Assembly (NCBI RefSeq): GCF_018476525.1 | Contig: NZ_JAHCST010000008.1 | Span: 62,001 to 126,000, forward strand | Origin: Acrocarpospora catenulata | GTDB taxonomy: Bacteria; Actinomycetota; Actinomycetes; Streptosporangiales; Streptosporangiaceae | DNA: 64,000 bases | Reading direction: 5' to 3' | Part shown: one piece after another, positions 16,165 to 25,401 of the stretch | Position numbering within the stretch: the first letter of the stretch is position 1 | How the letters are laid out: each line of letters opens with the position of its first letter | Notes under the pieces: generated by a model | Databases searched by the model: none | The model's input: the letters and a program-made list of their open reading frames with translations, nothing else | Told to the model about the DNA's origin: nothing | Program-made: the position numbers and the translations under genes

Positions 16165-16802
16165 CGGTCGTCGCCTGTCAGGACGTCGCCCGCACCTACG
16201 GGCGTGGCCACAAGGCCGTCGTCGCCGTACACGGGATCTCCTGCGGGCTCGGCCGGGGAGACCACGTAGCGCTTACGGGGCCGTCGGGCTCGGGCAAGAC
16301 CACCCTGCTGCACCTGCTCGCGGGCCTGGATCGGCCCACCACCGGCACGATCGCCTGGCCCGACCTGGACGACGAGCCGCGCGGCCACGTGGGAGTGGTC
16401 TTCCAGGGCCCCAGCCTGCTGCCGCCGCTGGACGCCGCGGAGAACGTCGCCCTGCCCCTGCTCATCGCCGGGCAGCCGGCCGCGGACGCCAGGCTGCGGG
16501 CCCTGGCGGCACTCGACGCCGTCGGTGTCGGCGACCTGGCGGCCAAGCTCCCCCAGGAACTGTCCGGCGGGCAGGCCCAGCGCGTCGCCGTCGCCCGCGT
16601 CCTCGCCGGATCGCCGCAACTGATCATCGCCGACGAGCCGACCGCGCAACTCGACGCGCCGCTGGCGGTCCGGGTCGTCGAGTTGCTGGTGACCGTGGCC
16701 GAGGAACTGCATGCCGCCCTGGTCATCGCCACGCACGACGCGCGGATCGCCCAATTGCTGCCGGTTCACTGGCGCATGCGCGATGGAGGGCTGACATGCT
16801 GA
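16161..16802 (+). CDS. ABC transporter ATPase (MacB/LolD type)
   Basis: A 213-aa ATPase with Walker A GPSGSGKTT, signature LSGGQAQRVAVARVL, Walker B LIIADEPTAQLDA and H-loop IATHDA. It is distinct from its upstream neighbour, suggesting a heterodimer. It overlaps the previous gene (ATGA) and the following permease gene by 7 bases, so all are translationally coupled. Confidence 0.92.
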   Translation: MTVVACQDVARTYGRGHKAVVAVHGISCGLGRGDHVALTGPSGSGKTTLLHLLAGLDRPTTGTIAWPDLDDEPRGHVGVVFQGPSLLPPLDAAENVALPLLIAGQPAADARLRALAALDAVGVGDLAAKLPQELSGGQAQRVAVARVLAGSPQLIIADEPTAQLDAPLAVRVVELLVTVAEELHAALVIATHDARIAQLLPVHWRMRDGGLTC

Positions 16803-19321
16803 CCTGGCTCTGGCTGTACGGCCTGCTCACCCGCCGCGGCGCCCGGCTGGCGGTCGCGGCCGCCGGGATCGCGCTCGCCGTGGCGCTGCCCGCCGCGCTC
16901 GGCGTCTTCCTGTCGTCGGCCAAGACGACGATGACGGCTCGCTCGGTCGAGCGGGTGGCGGTCGACTGGCAGGTGGAGGCCCAACCAGGCGCCTCGATCA
17001 CGACGCCCATGCCCGGCACGTTCAGGGAAGTGGACTTCGCCGCCTTCGACGGGCTCAGCACCCCGACCATCGACACCGGTCCCGGGCGCGCGCTGGGGCT
17101 GCCCGCCGACTATGCCGACGTCTTTCCCGGCCAGACACGGCTGCTCGCGGGCGACGCCACGGGCGCGTTGCTGGCCCAGCAGACCGCCGCCAACCTGCAC
17201 GCCGAGCCGGGCACGACCGTGACCGTGCATCGGCGGGGCCGGCCGGACGCTGAGGTCACGGTGTCGGGCGTGGTCGAACTGCCCGAAGCCGACGCGCTGT
17301 TCCAGCGGGTCGGCGCACCCGCGGGAGCGCAACCGCAGGCGCCTCCGGACAACGTCCTGATCTTGCCGGCGGCCCGCTGGCACCAGCTCTTCGACGGCAG
17401 TGCGACGGCGCGCACCCAGTTTCACGTGCGCCTGGACCACCAGCTGCCGCCCGATCCCGCCGACGCCTATATCAAGGTGACCGGCGCGGCGCGCAATCTC
17501 GAAGTGCGGATGGCCGGCAGCGGGTTGGTCGGCGACAACCTCGGCGCGGCCCTGGGCGCCGCCCGCGAGGACGCGCTCTATTCACAACTGCTGTTCGTGT
17601 TCCTCGGCGTGCCCGGCGTGGTGCTCGCCGTCCTGCTCACCGCGTCGGTCGCCCGATCCGGGGCCGTACGGCGGGCGTCCGAGCAGGCCTTGCTCCGCGC
17701 CAGAGGCGCCACCCCGGCGGTGTTCCTGCGGCTGGCGCTGGCCGAGACCCTGATCGTGTGGGCGGCGGGCACGCTCGCCGGGCTCGGCCTGGCCGCGCTC
17801 ACCGGGCCCGTCGGCGGATGGGGGGCGGTCAGCGCCGCCCTCGGCCTGGTTGTCACGTGCGCGACGGTGCTGCCTTCGGCGTTGCGGCCCGGCAGTGTGA
17901 TCACGGGACGGGCGCCCGTCACCACCGGCCGGCCACCCGCCGCGCTCCGGTTCTGGCTTGATTTCGTGCTGATCGCGGCGGCTCTGGTGCTGTTCCGGCT
18001 GACCACCGGGCACCAGCTCGTCCTGGTGCCGGAAGGGCTGACGCAGATCTCGGTCGACTACTGGGCGTTCGCCGCGCCCGCGCTGCTGTGGGCCGGGCTG
18101 GGGCTGCTCGTCTGGCGACTGGTCCTGCTCCTGGTCGGGCCGGGCAGGGGACTGCTCGCCAGGCTCGCGGCGCCGCTGGCCGGCGGACTCAGCGGCACCG
18201 TCGCCGCCTCGATCGCCCGGCAGGCGGGGCCGATCGGCAGAGGCGTCACCGTGGCCGCGCTCGCCGTGGCGTTCGTGCTCTCCACGGCCACGTTCAACGC
18301 CACGTACCGGCAGCAGGCGAACGTCGACGCCGTGCTGACCAACGGGGCCGACGTCACGGTCACCCGTACCACGGCCACCGAAGGCCGGCTCGCCGGTGTG
18401 CCCGGTGTCTCGGCCGTCGAGCCGCTCCAGCACGGGTTCGCCTACGTCGGCTCCGACCTGCAGGATCTTTACGGCCTGCGCGCCGGCACCGTGCTGTCGG
18501 CGGCCCGGCTGCAGGACGCCTACTTCCCCGGCGACACCGCCGCGGGCGCGGTCGGGAAGCTCGCCGCCCGGCCGGACGCGCTGCTCGTCAGCCAGGAAAC
18601 CGTCACCGACTTCCAGCTGCGGCCGGGCGACCTGGTACGCCTGCGAACCCAGGACGGCCAGGTCGTGCCCTTCCACTACGCGGGCGTCGTCGCCGAATTC
18701 CCCACGGCGCCGCGCGACAGCTTCCTCGTCGCCAACGCGTCCTACCTGGCCAGCGCCTGCCCCCGGTCGTGCGGGTCGACCACCTTCCTGGTCTCCACCG
18801 ATGGCACGGCCCCGCACGTCGTCGCCGCCCGGCTGCGGGACCGGCTCGGTCCGAGCGCGGGCATCAGCGACCTCGACACGACGCGCCGGATCGTCGGGTC
18901 GAGCCTGACCGCCGTCGATCTGGGCGGGCTGAGCGCCATCGAGCTCGGGTACGGCCTGGCCCTCGTCGTGGCCGCGACCGGGCTGCTGCTGGTCCTCGGC
19001 TTCGCCGAACGACGCCGGACCTTCGCGCTGGCCCGCGTGCTGGGGGCCAGGCCACGGCAGCTCGGCGCGTTCATCTGGACCGAGGTGGCACTGGTCGGGC
19101 TCGGCGCGGCGCTGCTGGGGACGGCCGCCGGGTGGGCGGTCGCGCGCATGCTCGTGGCCGTGCTGACCGGCGTGTTCGATCCGCCGCCCGACCAGCTCGC
19201 CATCCCCTGGGGTCACCTGGCCGTCCTGGCCGGGCTCGGCCTGGTGGTGCTGCCTGCCGCCGGGCTCATCGCGCTGCGGGCGGCCCGCCGGCCGCCGCTG
19301 ACGGTCCTGCGGGACCTGTGA
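16796..19321 (+). CDS. FtsX-like ABC permease
   Basis: An 841-aa permease with two FtsX modules. An N-terminal helix is followed by a large extracytoplasmic domain (about 50-260), helices with the LLRARGATPAVFLRLALAE signature, a central hydrophobic block, a second extracytoplasmic domain (about 490-720) and a last module with RVLGARPRQLGAFIWTE. This architecture is usual for actinomycete resistance transporters that act on membrane-active peptides or lipids by mechanotransmission. It is coupled to both ATPases and its stop overlaps a possible GTG of the next gene. Confidence 0.9.
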   Translation: MLTWLWLYGLLTRRGARLAVAAAGIALAVALPAALGVFLSSAKTTMTARSVERVAVDWQVEAQPGASITTPMPGTFREVDFAAFDGLSTPTIDTGPGRALGLPADYADVFPGQTRLLAGDATGALLAQQTAANLHAEPGTTVTVHRRGRPDAEVTVSGVVELPEADALFQRVGAPAGAQPQAPPDNVLILPAARWHQLFDGSATARTQFHVRLDHQLPPDPADAYIKVTGAARNLEVRMAGSGLVGDNLGAALGAAREDALYSQLLFVFLGVPGVVLAVLLTASVARSGAVRRASEQALLRARGATPAVFLRLALAETLIVWAAGTLAGLGLAALTGPVGGWGAVSAALGLVVTCATVLPSALRPGSVITGRAPVTTGRPPAALRFWLDFVLIAAALVLFRLTTGHQLVLVPEGLTQISVDYWAFAAPALLWAGLGLLVWRLVLLLVGPGRGLLARLAAPLAGGLSGTVAASIARQAGPIGRGVTVAALAVAFVLSTATFNATYRQQANVDAVLTNGADVTVTRTTATEGRLAGVPGVSAVEPLQHGFAYVGSDLQDLYGLRAGTVLSAARLQDAYFPGDTAAGAVGKLAARPDALLVSQETVTDFQLRPGDLVRLRTQDGQVVPFHYAGVVAEFPTAPRDSFLVANASYLASACPRSCGSTTFLVSTDGTAPHVVAARLRDRLGPSAGISDLDTTRRIVGSSLTAVDLGGLSAIELGYGLALVVAATGLLLVLGFAERRRTFALARVLGARPRQLGAFIWTEVALVGLGAALLGTAAGWAVARMLVAVLTGVFDPPPDQLAIPWGHLAVLAGLGLVVLPAAGLIALRAARRPPLTVLRDL

Positions 19322-19335
19322 TCGGGGGGAATTTG

Positions 19336-21114
19336 TTGACCGAGAAGACCCGGCTCCTGCTCAGCACCCTGGCACTGGTGCTCGCCACCTCGCTCGGCTT
19401 CGCCGCGCGCACTTCCGGCTGGACGGCACGCGACTGGGCGTTCAGCCAGGCCGTCCAGTCGGCCCGCGCGCCGTGGCTGACCGGGATCGCGCAGGTGCTC
19501 GACATCGGGTTCAGCACCGTCGCGGGCACGATCATCGTGATCGCCCTGACGGCGGGGCTCGCGTTGGCCGGCAGACATGCCGATGCCGTCCGCACCCTCG
19601 CTGTCGTGCTGGCCGGCTGGGGGATCAGCATGGTCCTCAAAGTGGTCGTCGGACGGCCTCGGCCCCCCGTCCACCACGCCCTGCTGGGTGAACTGGGCGA
19701 CAACAGCTTCCCCAGCGGCCATGTCTGCCTGACCCTGTCGCTGGCCATTGCCGCCGCACTGCTGATCCGCCGCCGCTGGGTGATCGTCGCCGGTGCCGTC
19801 GTGGTCGTGGCGCAGATGTTCGCACGCGTCTACCTGGGCGCCCACTACTTCACCGACACCCTGGGCTCACTCGTCGCGGCACCCGCCGCGATCGTGTTGG
19901 CGCTGAGCCTGGGGCGGGCACGCCGGCTCGGTGTACTGCTGCTGGGCCACGCCAACCGCCGCCGCGCCCGTCAGCCGGAACCGCCCGGCAGCCGGCAGAT
20001 AAAGATCTTGCTGTTGCACGCCAACGGCATGGGCGGGACCATCAGGTCCGTCTACAACCTCGCCGCCGACCTGGCCACCGATCACGAGGTCGAGATCGTC
20101 AGCGTGGTGCGAACCCGGCCGGAACCGTTCTTCGCCGTACCGGACGGGGTCACGGTCACCTTCCTCGACGATCGCGTCGGACGGCGCCCGTGGGGCCTCC
20201 GCAGTCGGCTGATTCCCCGTGAGGAAGCCGCCTACAAGACCTTCTCGCTGCGTACCGACTGGCTGCTTATCCGGTTCCTGCGGGGGCTGCACGGAGGCGT
20301 TCTGATCAGCACACGGCCGGGGCTGAACCTGGTGACCGCCCTCTTCGCGCCGCCGGGCGTCATCACGATCGCGCAGGAGCACGTCGGCCTCGCCGCCCAC
20401 AAGCCCGCGATCCGAGCGCTGATCCGCCGCAGGTACGGCCGCCTCTCCGCCCTCGTGACACTGACCGAGGCCGATCGCACGGCCTATCGCACGATCCTCG
20501 GCGCGGACGCCCGGCTGGAGCGCATCCCCAACGCCCTGACGCCGCTCACCGGCGGCCCGTCCCCCTTGGAGGCGCCCACGGTGCTGGCTATCGGACGGCT
20601 GACCAGGGTGAAGGGATTCGACCTGCTGATCAAGGCGTGGCAGCGGGTGGCCGCCGACTTCCCCGGCTGGCGGCTGCGCATCGTCGGTGCCGGTCCCCAG
20701 ATGGCCCACCTCGCCACCGCCGTACGCGATCGTGAACTGGAGGACTCTGTGCAACTGCCCGGACCCATCGCCGACATCGGCGCCCAGCTCGACGGTGCGT
20801 CCGTGCTGGCGCTGAGCTCGCGGCACGAGGGCTTCTCCATGACGATCGTCGAGGCGCTGAGCAAAGGCGTGCCCGTCGTCAGCTTCGACTGCCCGAACGG
20901 CCCACGCGAGATCATCACCCAGGGCCGTGAGGGGCTCCTCGTTCCGGCCGGCGACACGGCCGCCCTGGCGGAGGCCATCGAGCAGCTCATCCGTGACCGT
21001 GACCGGCGCCTGGAACTGGGCGGCAGGGGCCTGCAGACGGCGAAGCGGTACGACCCCGGCCGCATCGGTACCGAGTGGCGGCGGTTGCTCGACGATCTCG
21101 CAGCGGCGGGCTGA
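19336..21114 (+). CDS. PAP2 phosphatase-GT4 glycosyltransferase fusion
   Basis: About 592 aa. The N-terminal 210 residues are a PAP2-type membrane phosphatase: KVVVGRPRPP, SFPSGH and RVYLGAHYFTD are the three catalytic motifs among five to six helices. After an Arg-rich linker (near ANRRRARQPEPPGSR) comes a complete GT4 glycosyltransferase with HANGMGG, IGRLTRVKGFD and HEGFSMTIVEAL. I use the TTG at 19336, with GGGGGGA 5 bases upstream; a GTG at 19318 overlapping the FtsX stop is also possible. The fusion suggests a lipid-linked sugar acceptor is dephosphorylated and glycosylated at the same membrane site, inferred only from the two domains. Confidence 0.82.
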   Translation: MTEKTRLLLSTLALVLATSLGFAARTSGWTARDWAFSQAVQSARAPWLTGIAQVLDIGFSTVAGTIIVIALTAGLALAGRHADAVRTLAVVLAGWGISMVLKVVVGRPRPPVHHALLGELGDNSFPSGHVCLTLSLAIAAALLIRRRWVIVAGAVVVVAQMFARVYLGAHYFTDTLGSLVAAPAAIVLALSLGRARRLGVLLLGHANRRRARQPEPPGSRQIKILLLHANGMGGTIRSVYNLAADLATDHEVEIVSVVRTRPEPFFAVPDGVTVTFLDDRVGRRPWGLRSRLIPREEAAYKTFSLRTDWLLIRFLRGLHGGVLISTRPGLNLVTALFAPPGVITIAQEHVGLAAHKPAIRALIRRRYGRLSALVTLTEADRTAYRTILGADARLERIPNALTPLTGGPSPLEAPTVLAIGRLTRVKGFDLLIKAWQRVAADFPGWRLRIVGAGPQMAHLATAVRDRELEDSVQLPGPIADIGAQLDGASVLALSSRHEGFSMTIVEALSKGVPVVSFDCPNGPREIITQGREGLLVPAGDTAALAEAIEQLIRDRDRRLELGGRGLQTAKRYDPGRIGTEWRRLLDDLAAAG

Positions 21115-21116
21115 CC

Positions 21117-21788
21117 GTGCGCGCCGGGCCGCCCAGCGTGGCGATCGCCGAAGACGACCTGCCGCTGCGCGGTCTGATCTCGCGCGGCCTCCGGGAGGAG
21201 GGCTTCGACGTGCGTGTGAGCGTACCCACCGGGACCGCCCTGCTGCACGGCGTCCAGCAGACCCCGACCGACCTGCTGGTGGTCGACATCGGCCTGCCGG
21301 ACGCCGATGGCCGCGACGTGGTGATGGCGCTGCGGGCGCGCCGCGTCCATGCGCCGGTGCTCCTGCTGACCGCCCGCGACGGGCTGTCCGACCTGCTTTC
21401 CGGATTCCGTGCGGGTGCCGACGACTACCTGGTCAAGCCGTTCGCGTTCGCGGAACTGACCGTGCGGTTGCACGCGCTGGCGCGGCGCTTCGCCCCGGCG
21501 GCCCCGCCGGAAGGGCTGCGGCTCGACCCGGCCGGGCACAGCATCACCGACGGAGAGCGCGCCGTCCGGCTCACGCCCACCGAGTTTCGCCTGCTGGCGC
21601 CGATGATGGCGCGGCCCGGCGAGGTCGTTCGCCGGCACGCGCTCATCGCCGCCGCCTGGCCCGACGGCGCGATCGTGCACGACAACACGCTGGACTCCTA
21701 TGTCACCCGCCTGCGCCGCAAGCTCGCGGGGCTGGGCACGCAGGCGACGATCACCGCAGCCCGCGGCGTCGGATATCGGTACTCGTGA
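21117..21788 (+). CDS. OmpR-family response regulator
   Basis: About 223 aa from the GTG at 21117, two bases after the glycosyltransferase stop, with GGCGGG upstream. The receiver has ED-D acidic residues, phospho-acceptor Asp in VVDIGLPD, T in LLTAR and K in LVKPF; the winged helix ends RGVGYRYS. It overlaps the histidine kinase by 4 bases. The genes from 14987 to here run with almost no gaps, so transporter, fusion and two-component pair probably form one operon. Confidence 0.9.
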   Translation: MRAGPPSVAIAEDDLPLRGLISRGLREEGFDVRVSVPTGTALLHGVQQTPTDLLVVDIGLPDADGRDVVMALRARRVHAPVLLLTARDGLSDLLSGFRAGADDYLVKPFAFAELTVRLHALARRFAPAAPPEGLRLDPAGHSITDGERAVRLTPTEFRLLAPMMARPGEVVRRHALIAAAWPDGAIVHDNTLDSYVTRLRRKLAGLGTQATITAARGVGYRYS

Positions 21789-23029
21789 TCCGCCGCCGCC
21801 TGCTGGCCGTCACCACCGCTTCGGTGGCCGCCGCGCTGCTGGTGCTCACCATCGGGTTCTGGGCGGTCCTGACTCGTGGGCTCGACCAGGACGCCGTGCG
21901 TGTGCTGCGCTCGCGCGCCGAGGCCACGATGACCACTGTGGAGGTCACCCCGGGGGGACTCGCGGTCGAGGATCCGCCGTTGGACCAGGTGATCGACGAC
22001 AACGCGTGGGTGTTCGACGCGTCCGGACGCGTACTGGCCCAACCGCACGCCGGGGCCGACGTGACCCGGGCCGCCGCGGCCCTCAAGCCGGGCATCCAGG
22101 ACGTGGGCGACGTGCGCCTGCTGGCCGTCCCCGCCCCGGCCGGGGGCACCGTCGTAGTGAGCGTGTCCCTGCGTCCCTACCGGGACAGCGCGCGAATCGC
22201 ACTGCTGGCCGCCCTGGTGCTGGACCTGGCCGTCCTCGCCCTGGTGGTGGTGCTCACCCGGCAGGTGGTCAGGGCGGCCCTGCGCCCGGTGAGCGCGATG
22301 ACCCGCCAGGCGCTGGAGTGGAGCGAGCACGACCTGGACCGCCGTTTCTCCTGGGGGCCGGTACGCGACGAGCTGACGGGCCTGGCCGCCGGGCTCGACG
22401 TCCTGCTGGATCGCGTCGCGATCAACCTGCGGCACGAACGGCTGCTCAGCGCCGAGATCGCGCACGAACTGCGCACCCCGCTCGCCCGGCTGCGAGCCGA
22501 GGCCGAGATCGCGCTGCTCCGCCCCCGGCCCGCCGCCGAACTCCGCGACGCGCTGCGCGGCGTGGTCACCCACACGGGCGAACTGAGCCACGTGGTCGAC
22601 ACGCTGCTGGGGTTCTCCCGTACCGCCCTCACCTCGGCGGGGTGCAGGATCGGGGACGCGGTTCAGGGCCCCGGTGTGGACTTCACCTGTGACCCCGGGC
22701 TGCGGGTGAGCTGCGAGTCCGAACTGGTCACCCGCATCCTGGCGCCACTGCGCCACAACGCCCTGACGTACGGCTGCGCGGAACGCGTCACGGTGGCCAG
22801 GGACGGATCGGCCGTGACCTTCACCGTCACCGACAGCGGTCCGGGAGTGCGGCCCGGCGAGGAAGAGCTGATCTTCGAGCCCGCGCATCGGGGGAGCGCC
22901 TCGCATCTGGCCGAGGGCTCAGGGCTCGGCCTCGCCCTGTCCCGACGCCTGGCCAGGGCGAGCGGCGGCGACGTGACGGCGGTCGCGGGCGCCGGCGGCC
23001 GCTTCGTGGTGCGGCTGCCGCTGGCCTGA
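21785..23029 (+). CDS. sensor histidine kinase
   Basis: 414 aa from the GTG at 21785 (overlap GTGA with the regulator). Two membrane helices flank a sensor domain of about 120 aa. HAMP follows, then the H box SAEIAHELRTPLARL, an N box (RHNALTYG), a G1 box (VTDSGPGV) and a G2 box (GSGLGLAL). The N box reads RHNAL where NLLxNA is usual, a mild divergence. It probably controls its own operon and the adjacent membrane protein gene at 23074, whose promoter has paired TCAGG repeats. Confidence 0.9.
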   Translation: MIRRRLLAVTTASVAAALLVLTIGFWAVLTRGLDQDAVRVLRSRAEATMTTVEVTPGGLAVEDPPLDQVIDDNAWVFDASGRVLAQPHAGADVTRAAAALKPGIQDVGDVRLLAVPAPAGGTVVVSVSLRPYRDSARIALLAALVLDLAVLALVVVLTRQVVRAALRPVSAMTRQALEWSEHDLDRRFSWGPVRDELTGLAAGLDVLLDRVAINLRHERLLSAEIAHELRTPLARLRAEAEIALLRPRPAAELRDALRGVVTHTGELSHVVDTLLGFSRTALTSAGCRIGDAVQGPGVDFTCDPGLRVSCESELVTRILAPLRHNALTYGCAERVTVARDGSAVTFTVTDSGPGVRPGEEELIFEPAHRGSASHLAEGSGLGLALSRRLARASGGDVTAVAGAGGRFVVRLPLA

Positions 23030-23035
23030 ACGCAG

Positions 23036-23051
23036 TCAGGATGATTTCAGG
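23036..23051. promoter_or_regulatory. paired TCAGG direct repeat
   Basis: TCAGG occurs at 23036-23040 and 23047-23051, spaced 11 bp (one helical turn), 23 bases before the start at 23074. This is the normal arrangement for an OmpR-type regulator such as the 21117 product. Confidence 0.45.
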
Positions 23052-23073
23052 CGGCCGATGTGAGCCTGCGACC

Positions 23074-23829
23074 ATGAGAATGCTCAACAAGGTCCCCCAG
23101 GTCACGATCTTCTTCTGGATCATCAAGGTGCTCTGCACGACGGTCGGCGAGACCGCCGCCGACTTCCTGAACAGCAACCTGAACCTGGGCCTGACCAACA
23201 CCACCTACGTCATGGCCGCGCTGCTGATCGCGACCCTGGTCATACAGTTCGCGCTGCGCCGCTATGTGCCTGGCGTCTACTGGCTCGTGGTCGTCCTGAT
23301 CAGCGTCGTGGGCACGCTGATCACCGACAACCTCACCGACAACTTCGGCGTCCCCCTGGAGGCCACGACCATCGCGTTCGCGATCGCCCTCGCGATCACG
23401 TTCGCCGTCTGGTACGCCGTCGAACGAACACTGTCGATCCACAGCATCCGTACGCCGCGGCGCGAGGCCTTCTACTGGCTGGCGATCCTGTTCACCTTCG
23501 CCCTCGGCACCGCCGCCGGCGACCTGGCAGCCGAGTCGCTCAGCCTCGGTTACGCCCTGTCGGCCGTCGTGTTCGGCGCGGCGATCGCCCTGGTGGCCAT
23601 CGCCCACTACGGCTTCAGGTTGCAGGCGGTCGCCGCGTTCTGGCTCGCCTACATCCTGACCCGCCCCCTGGGCGCCTCGATCGGCGACTACCTGTCCCAG
23701 CCGTCCGACGACGGCGGCCTGGGCCTGGGCACGATCGTCACCAGCAGCCTGTTCCTGGCCACCATCCTGGGCTTCGTCCTCTACCTGAGCCTCAGCCGCC
23801 GCGACGAGATCCCGGCAGCGGCACGCTGA
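23074..23829 (+). CDS. COG4705-type integral membrane protein
   Basis: A 251-aa protein with about eight membrane helices. The family signature is plain: KVPQVTIFFWIIKVLCTTVGETAADFL at the N-terminus (positions 4-30) and its internal echo FYWLAILFTFALGTAAGDLAAE, so it is an internal duplication with acidic residues in both halves (E, D in GETAADF and GTAAGDL). I take the ATG at 23074; an earlier in-frame ATG at 23041 would overlap the TCAGG repeats. Such proteins often sit beside histidine kinases in actinomycetes; their transport role is not known. Confidence 0.85.
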   Translation: MRMLNKVPQVTIFFWIIKVLCTTVGETAADFLNSNLNLGLTNTTYVMAALLIATLVIQFALRRYVPGVYWLVVVLISVVGTLITDNLTDNFGVPLEATTIAFAIALAITFAVWYAVERTLSIHSIRTPRREAFYWLAILFTFALGTAAGDLAAESLSLGYALSAVVFGAAIALVAIAHYGFRLQAVAAFWLAYILTRPLGASIGDYLSQPSDDGGLGLGTIVTSSLFLATILGFVLYLSLSRRDEIPAAAR

Positions 23830-23875
23830 CGTTCAATCCACGACCAGTCCGGTTCGCGCTCTCGTTTGGCCAGGC

Positions 23876-24385
23876 TCAGGGGCTCGCCTCGCCGAGGGTG
23901 GCCAGCCAGTCGGTGGCCTGGCGGAAGTGGGCGTCCTTGATGCCGGTGGAGGCGCCGATGTGGATGAGGCGGAAGCGGTTGACGTTGGGGTGCTGGTTGA
24001 GCCAGAGGCGGTCGTGGCGGGACAGGTCGTCGTCGAACCAGATGAACGGGCGGCCGGCGACGTGCTCGGCGACGGCGGGGGTTTTCCGGCAGCAGCCGGG
24101 TGGTGTCAGAGTTTTGGTCTTGGTGACTTCGATGACCGGTAGCTCGGGCAATCCGAGGATGGGGCCGACGGCGCGGTTGGCGTCGTGCTCCCAGGTGGTC
24201 GCCCAGGTCAACTCCGCGCCGGTCGTCTCGGCGAGCTCGAGCAGTTTCGGTCCGTGGGCGGGGTTGAGCCAGAGGTCGAACGCCATGCCGTCGCAGGTGA
24301 GGTTGTGATGTTGCCAGTCTTCGCCGGGACGGCGGAACGGGTTCAGCACGCCGTCGACGTCGAGCAGGATCAGCGGGCGGTTCAT
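23876..24385 (-). CDS. HAD-like domain protein
   Basis: A 169-aa cytosolic protein beginning LILLDVDGVLNPF, the HAD motif I with both aspartates (DVD). WATTWEHDAN matches the motif II region, and WFDDDLSRHDRLW carries motif IV acidic residues. It has no cap domain and matches a group of small actinomycete HAD-like proteins of unknown substrate. It stands alone, 200 bases downstream of the NUDIX gene on the same strand. Confidence 0.8.
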   Translation of the reverse strand: MNRPLILLDVDGVLNPFRRPGEDWQHHNLTCDGMAFDLWLNPAHGPKLLELAETTGAELTWATTWEHDANRAVGPILGLPELPVIEVTKTKTLTPPGCCRKTPAVAEHVAGRPFIWFDDDLSRHDRLWLNQHPNVNRFRLIHIGASTGIKDAHFRQATDWLATLGEASP

Positions 24386-24486
24386 GCGGCGGCCTTTCGG
24401 AGTCGGGCGGGTGTTCTGCCACGCGGTCGGCTAGGACCAGGCGTCACGGCCAGTGAGTTCGCCTGCGGGCAGCGTTTGCAGCCTTC

Positions 24487-24504
24487 TGACCACGGTGGTG
24501 GTCA
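24487..24504. terminator. hairpin downstream of the NUDIX gene
   Basis: TGACCAC (24487-24493) pairs with GTGGTCA (24498-24504) around a 4-base loop, between the NUDIX stop (24586) and the HAD start (24385). There is no T-run; it is a possible terminator only. I see nothing else in this 200-base gap. Confidence 0.35.
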
Positions 24505-24585
24505 CGGATTCGCTACGAGTTACAAGGTGGATGGCGCAAGTGTGGGGAAGTTTGGGAGCGAGTGAGCGTCGGAGGTCCGCTCTGG

Positions 24586-25320
24586 CTAGCGGGAAGCTGA
24601 CATTCCGCCCGACCTCGTCAATGGCGGAGTGAGTGTCGCGGCGAGACCTCGGCGGAACAGGGCGGCAGGGCGTCCGACGTCGGGGAGCCGTCGTTCACCA
24701 ATGGGCATGACGAAGCCCTGGGTCTTCATGACCTTGCGGCGGAAGTTGCTGGGATCAAGGGGGGCGCCCCATACCGCCTCGTATATTTGGCGCAGGTCGG
24801 CGATGGTGAAGGGCTCCTTGCAGAAGGCGGCGGCGATCGTGGTGTGCTCAAGCTGGGACCTGGCCCGCTCCAACCCGTCACGGAGGATCTTCTCGTGGTC
24901 GAAGGCGAGGGGGGTCTGTCCGTCGAGGATGGAGGACACCGGGGTCCAGTGGGCGGCGGACGCGTCGGTTCCCGCCTGGGGCATGGGGAGATCGGGGCCG
25001 AGCGCAAGGTAGGCGATGGAGATGATGCGTCCACGTGGGTCGCGACCGGGGTCGCCGTAGGCATGTAGTTGTTCCAGGTGCAGGCTGTCGCCGACTACTC
25101 CGGTTTCTTCTCGTAGTTCCCGCCGGGCGGCCGCGTCCAGCGCCTCGCCATCACGAACGAACCCGCCGGGCAACGCCGTTTCGCCACGGTAGGGCATGTT
25201 GCCGCGCTCGATCAGTAGAACCTGGAGTCGGCCACCGCGCACGGTGAAGATCACCAGATCCACTGCCACAGCCAGGGAGGTGGGCGGGCGGCGTCGGTGG
25301 ACTGTATTGCTCATTGCCAT
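24586..25320 (-). CDS. NUDIX protein with NrtR-like winged helix
   Basis: A 244-aa protein. The N-terminal NUDIX domain has GGFVRDGEALDAAARRELREETG (the GX5EX7REUXEE box, all positions present). The C-terminal half, from FTIADLRQIYEAVWGAPLD, is the winged helix of NrtR-type regulators, where NUDIX binds ADP-ribose and the C-terminus binds DNA to control NAD metabolism. RRKVMKTQGFV is the typical wing. The ATG at 25320 has GGGG upstream; another ATG is two codons later. It is divergent from the membrane protein at 25402, so it may control that operon as well as itself. Confidence 0.85.
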   Translation of the reverse strand: MAMSNTVHRRRPPTSLAVAVDLVIFTVRGGRLQVLLIERGNMPYRGETALPGGFVRDGEALDAAARRELREETGVVGDSLHLEQLHAYGDPGRDPRGRIISIAYLALGPDLPMPQAGTDASAAHWTPVSSILDGQTPLAFDHEKILRDGLERARSQLEHTTIAAAFCKEPFTIADLRQIYEAVWGAPLDPSNFRRKVMKTQGFVMPIGERRLPDVGRPAALFRRGLAATLTPPLTRSGGMSASR

Positions 25321-25326
25321 AACCCC

Positions 25327-25384
25327 ATTAAAGGTCCAGTTGACTCTAAGTGCCGACCGTGCTTATGGTCAGATTTACCTTAAT
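25327..25384. promoter_or_regulatory. inverted repeat in the NUDIX/operon divergent promoter
   Basis: ATTAAAGGT (25327-25335) and ACCTTAAT (25377-25384) are inverted copies at the two ends of this AT-rich 81-base gap, with GACC-GGTC between them. It is a candidate operator for the NrtR-like protein. Confidence 0.4.
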
Positions 25385-25401
25385 GACTACCGGGAGGGCT
25401 C

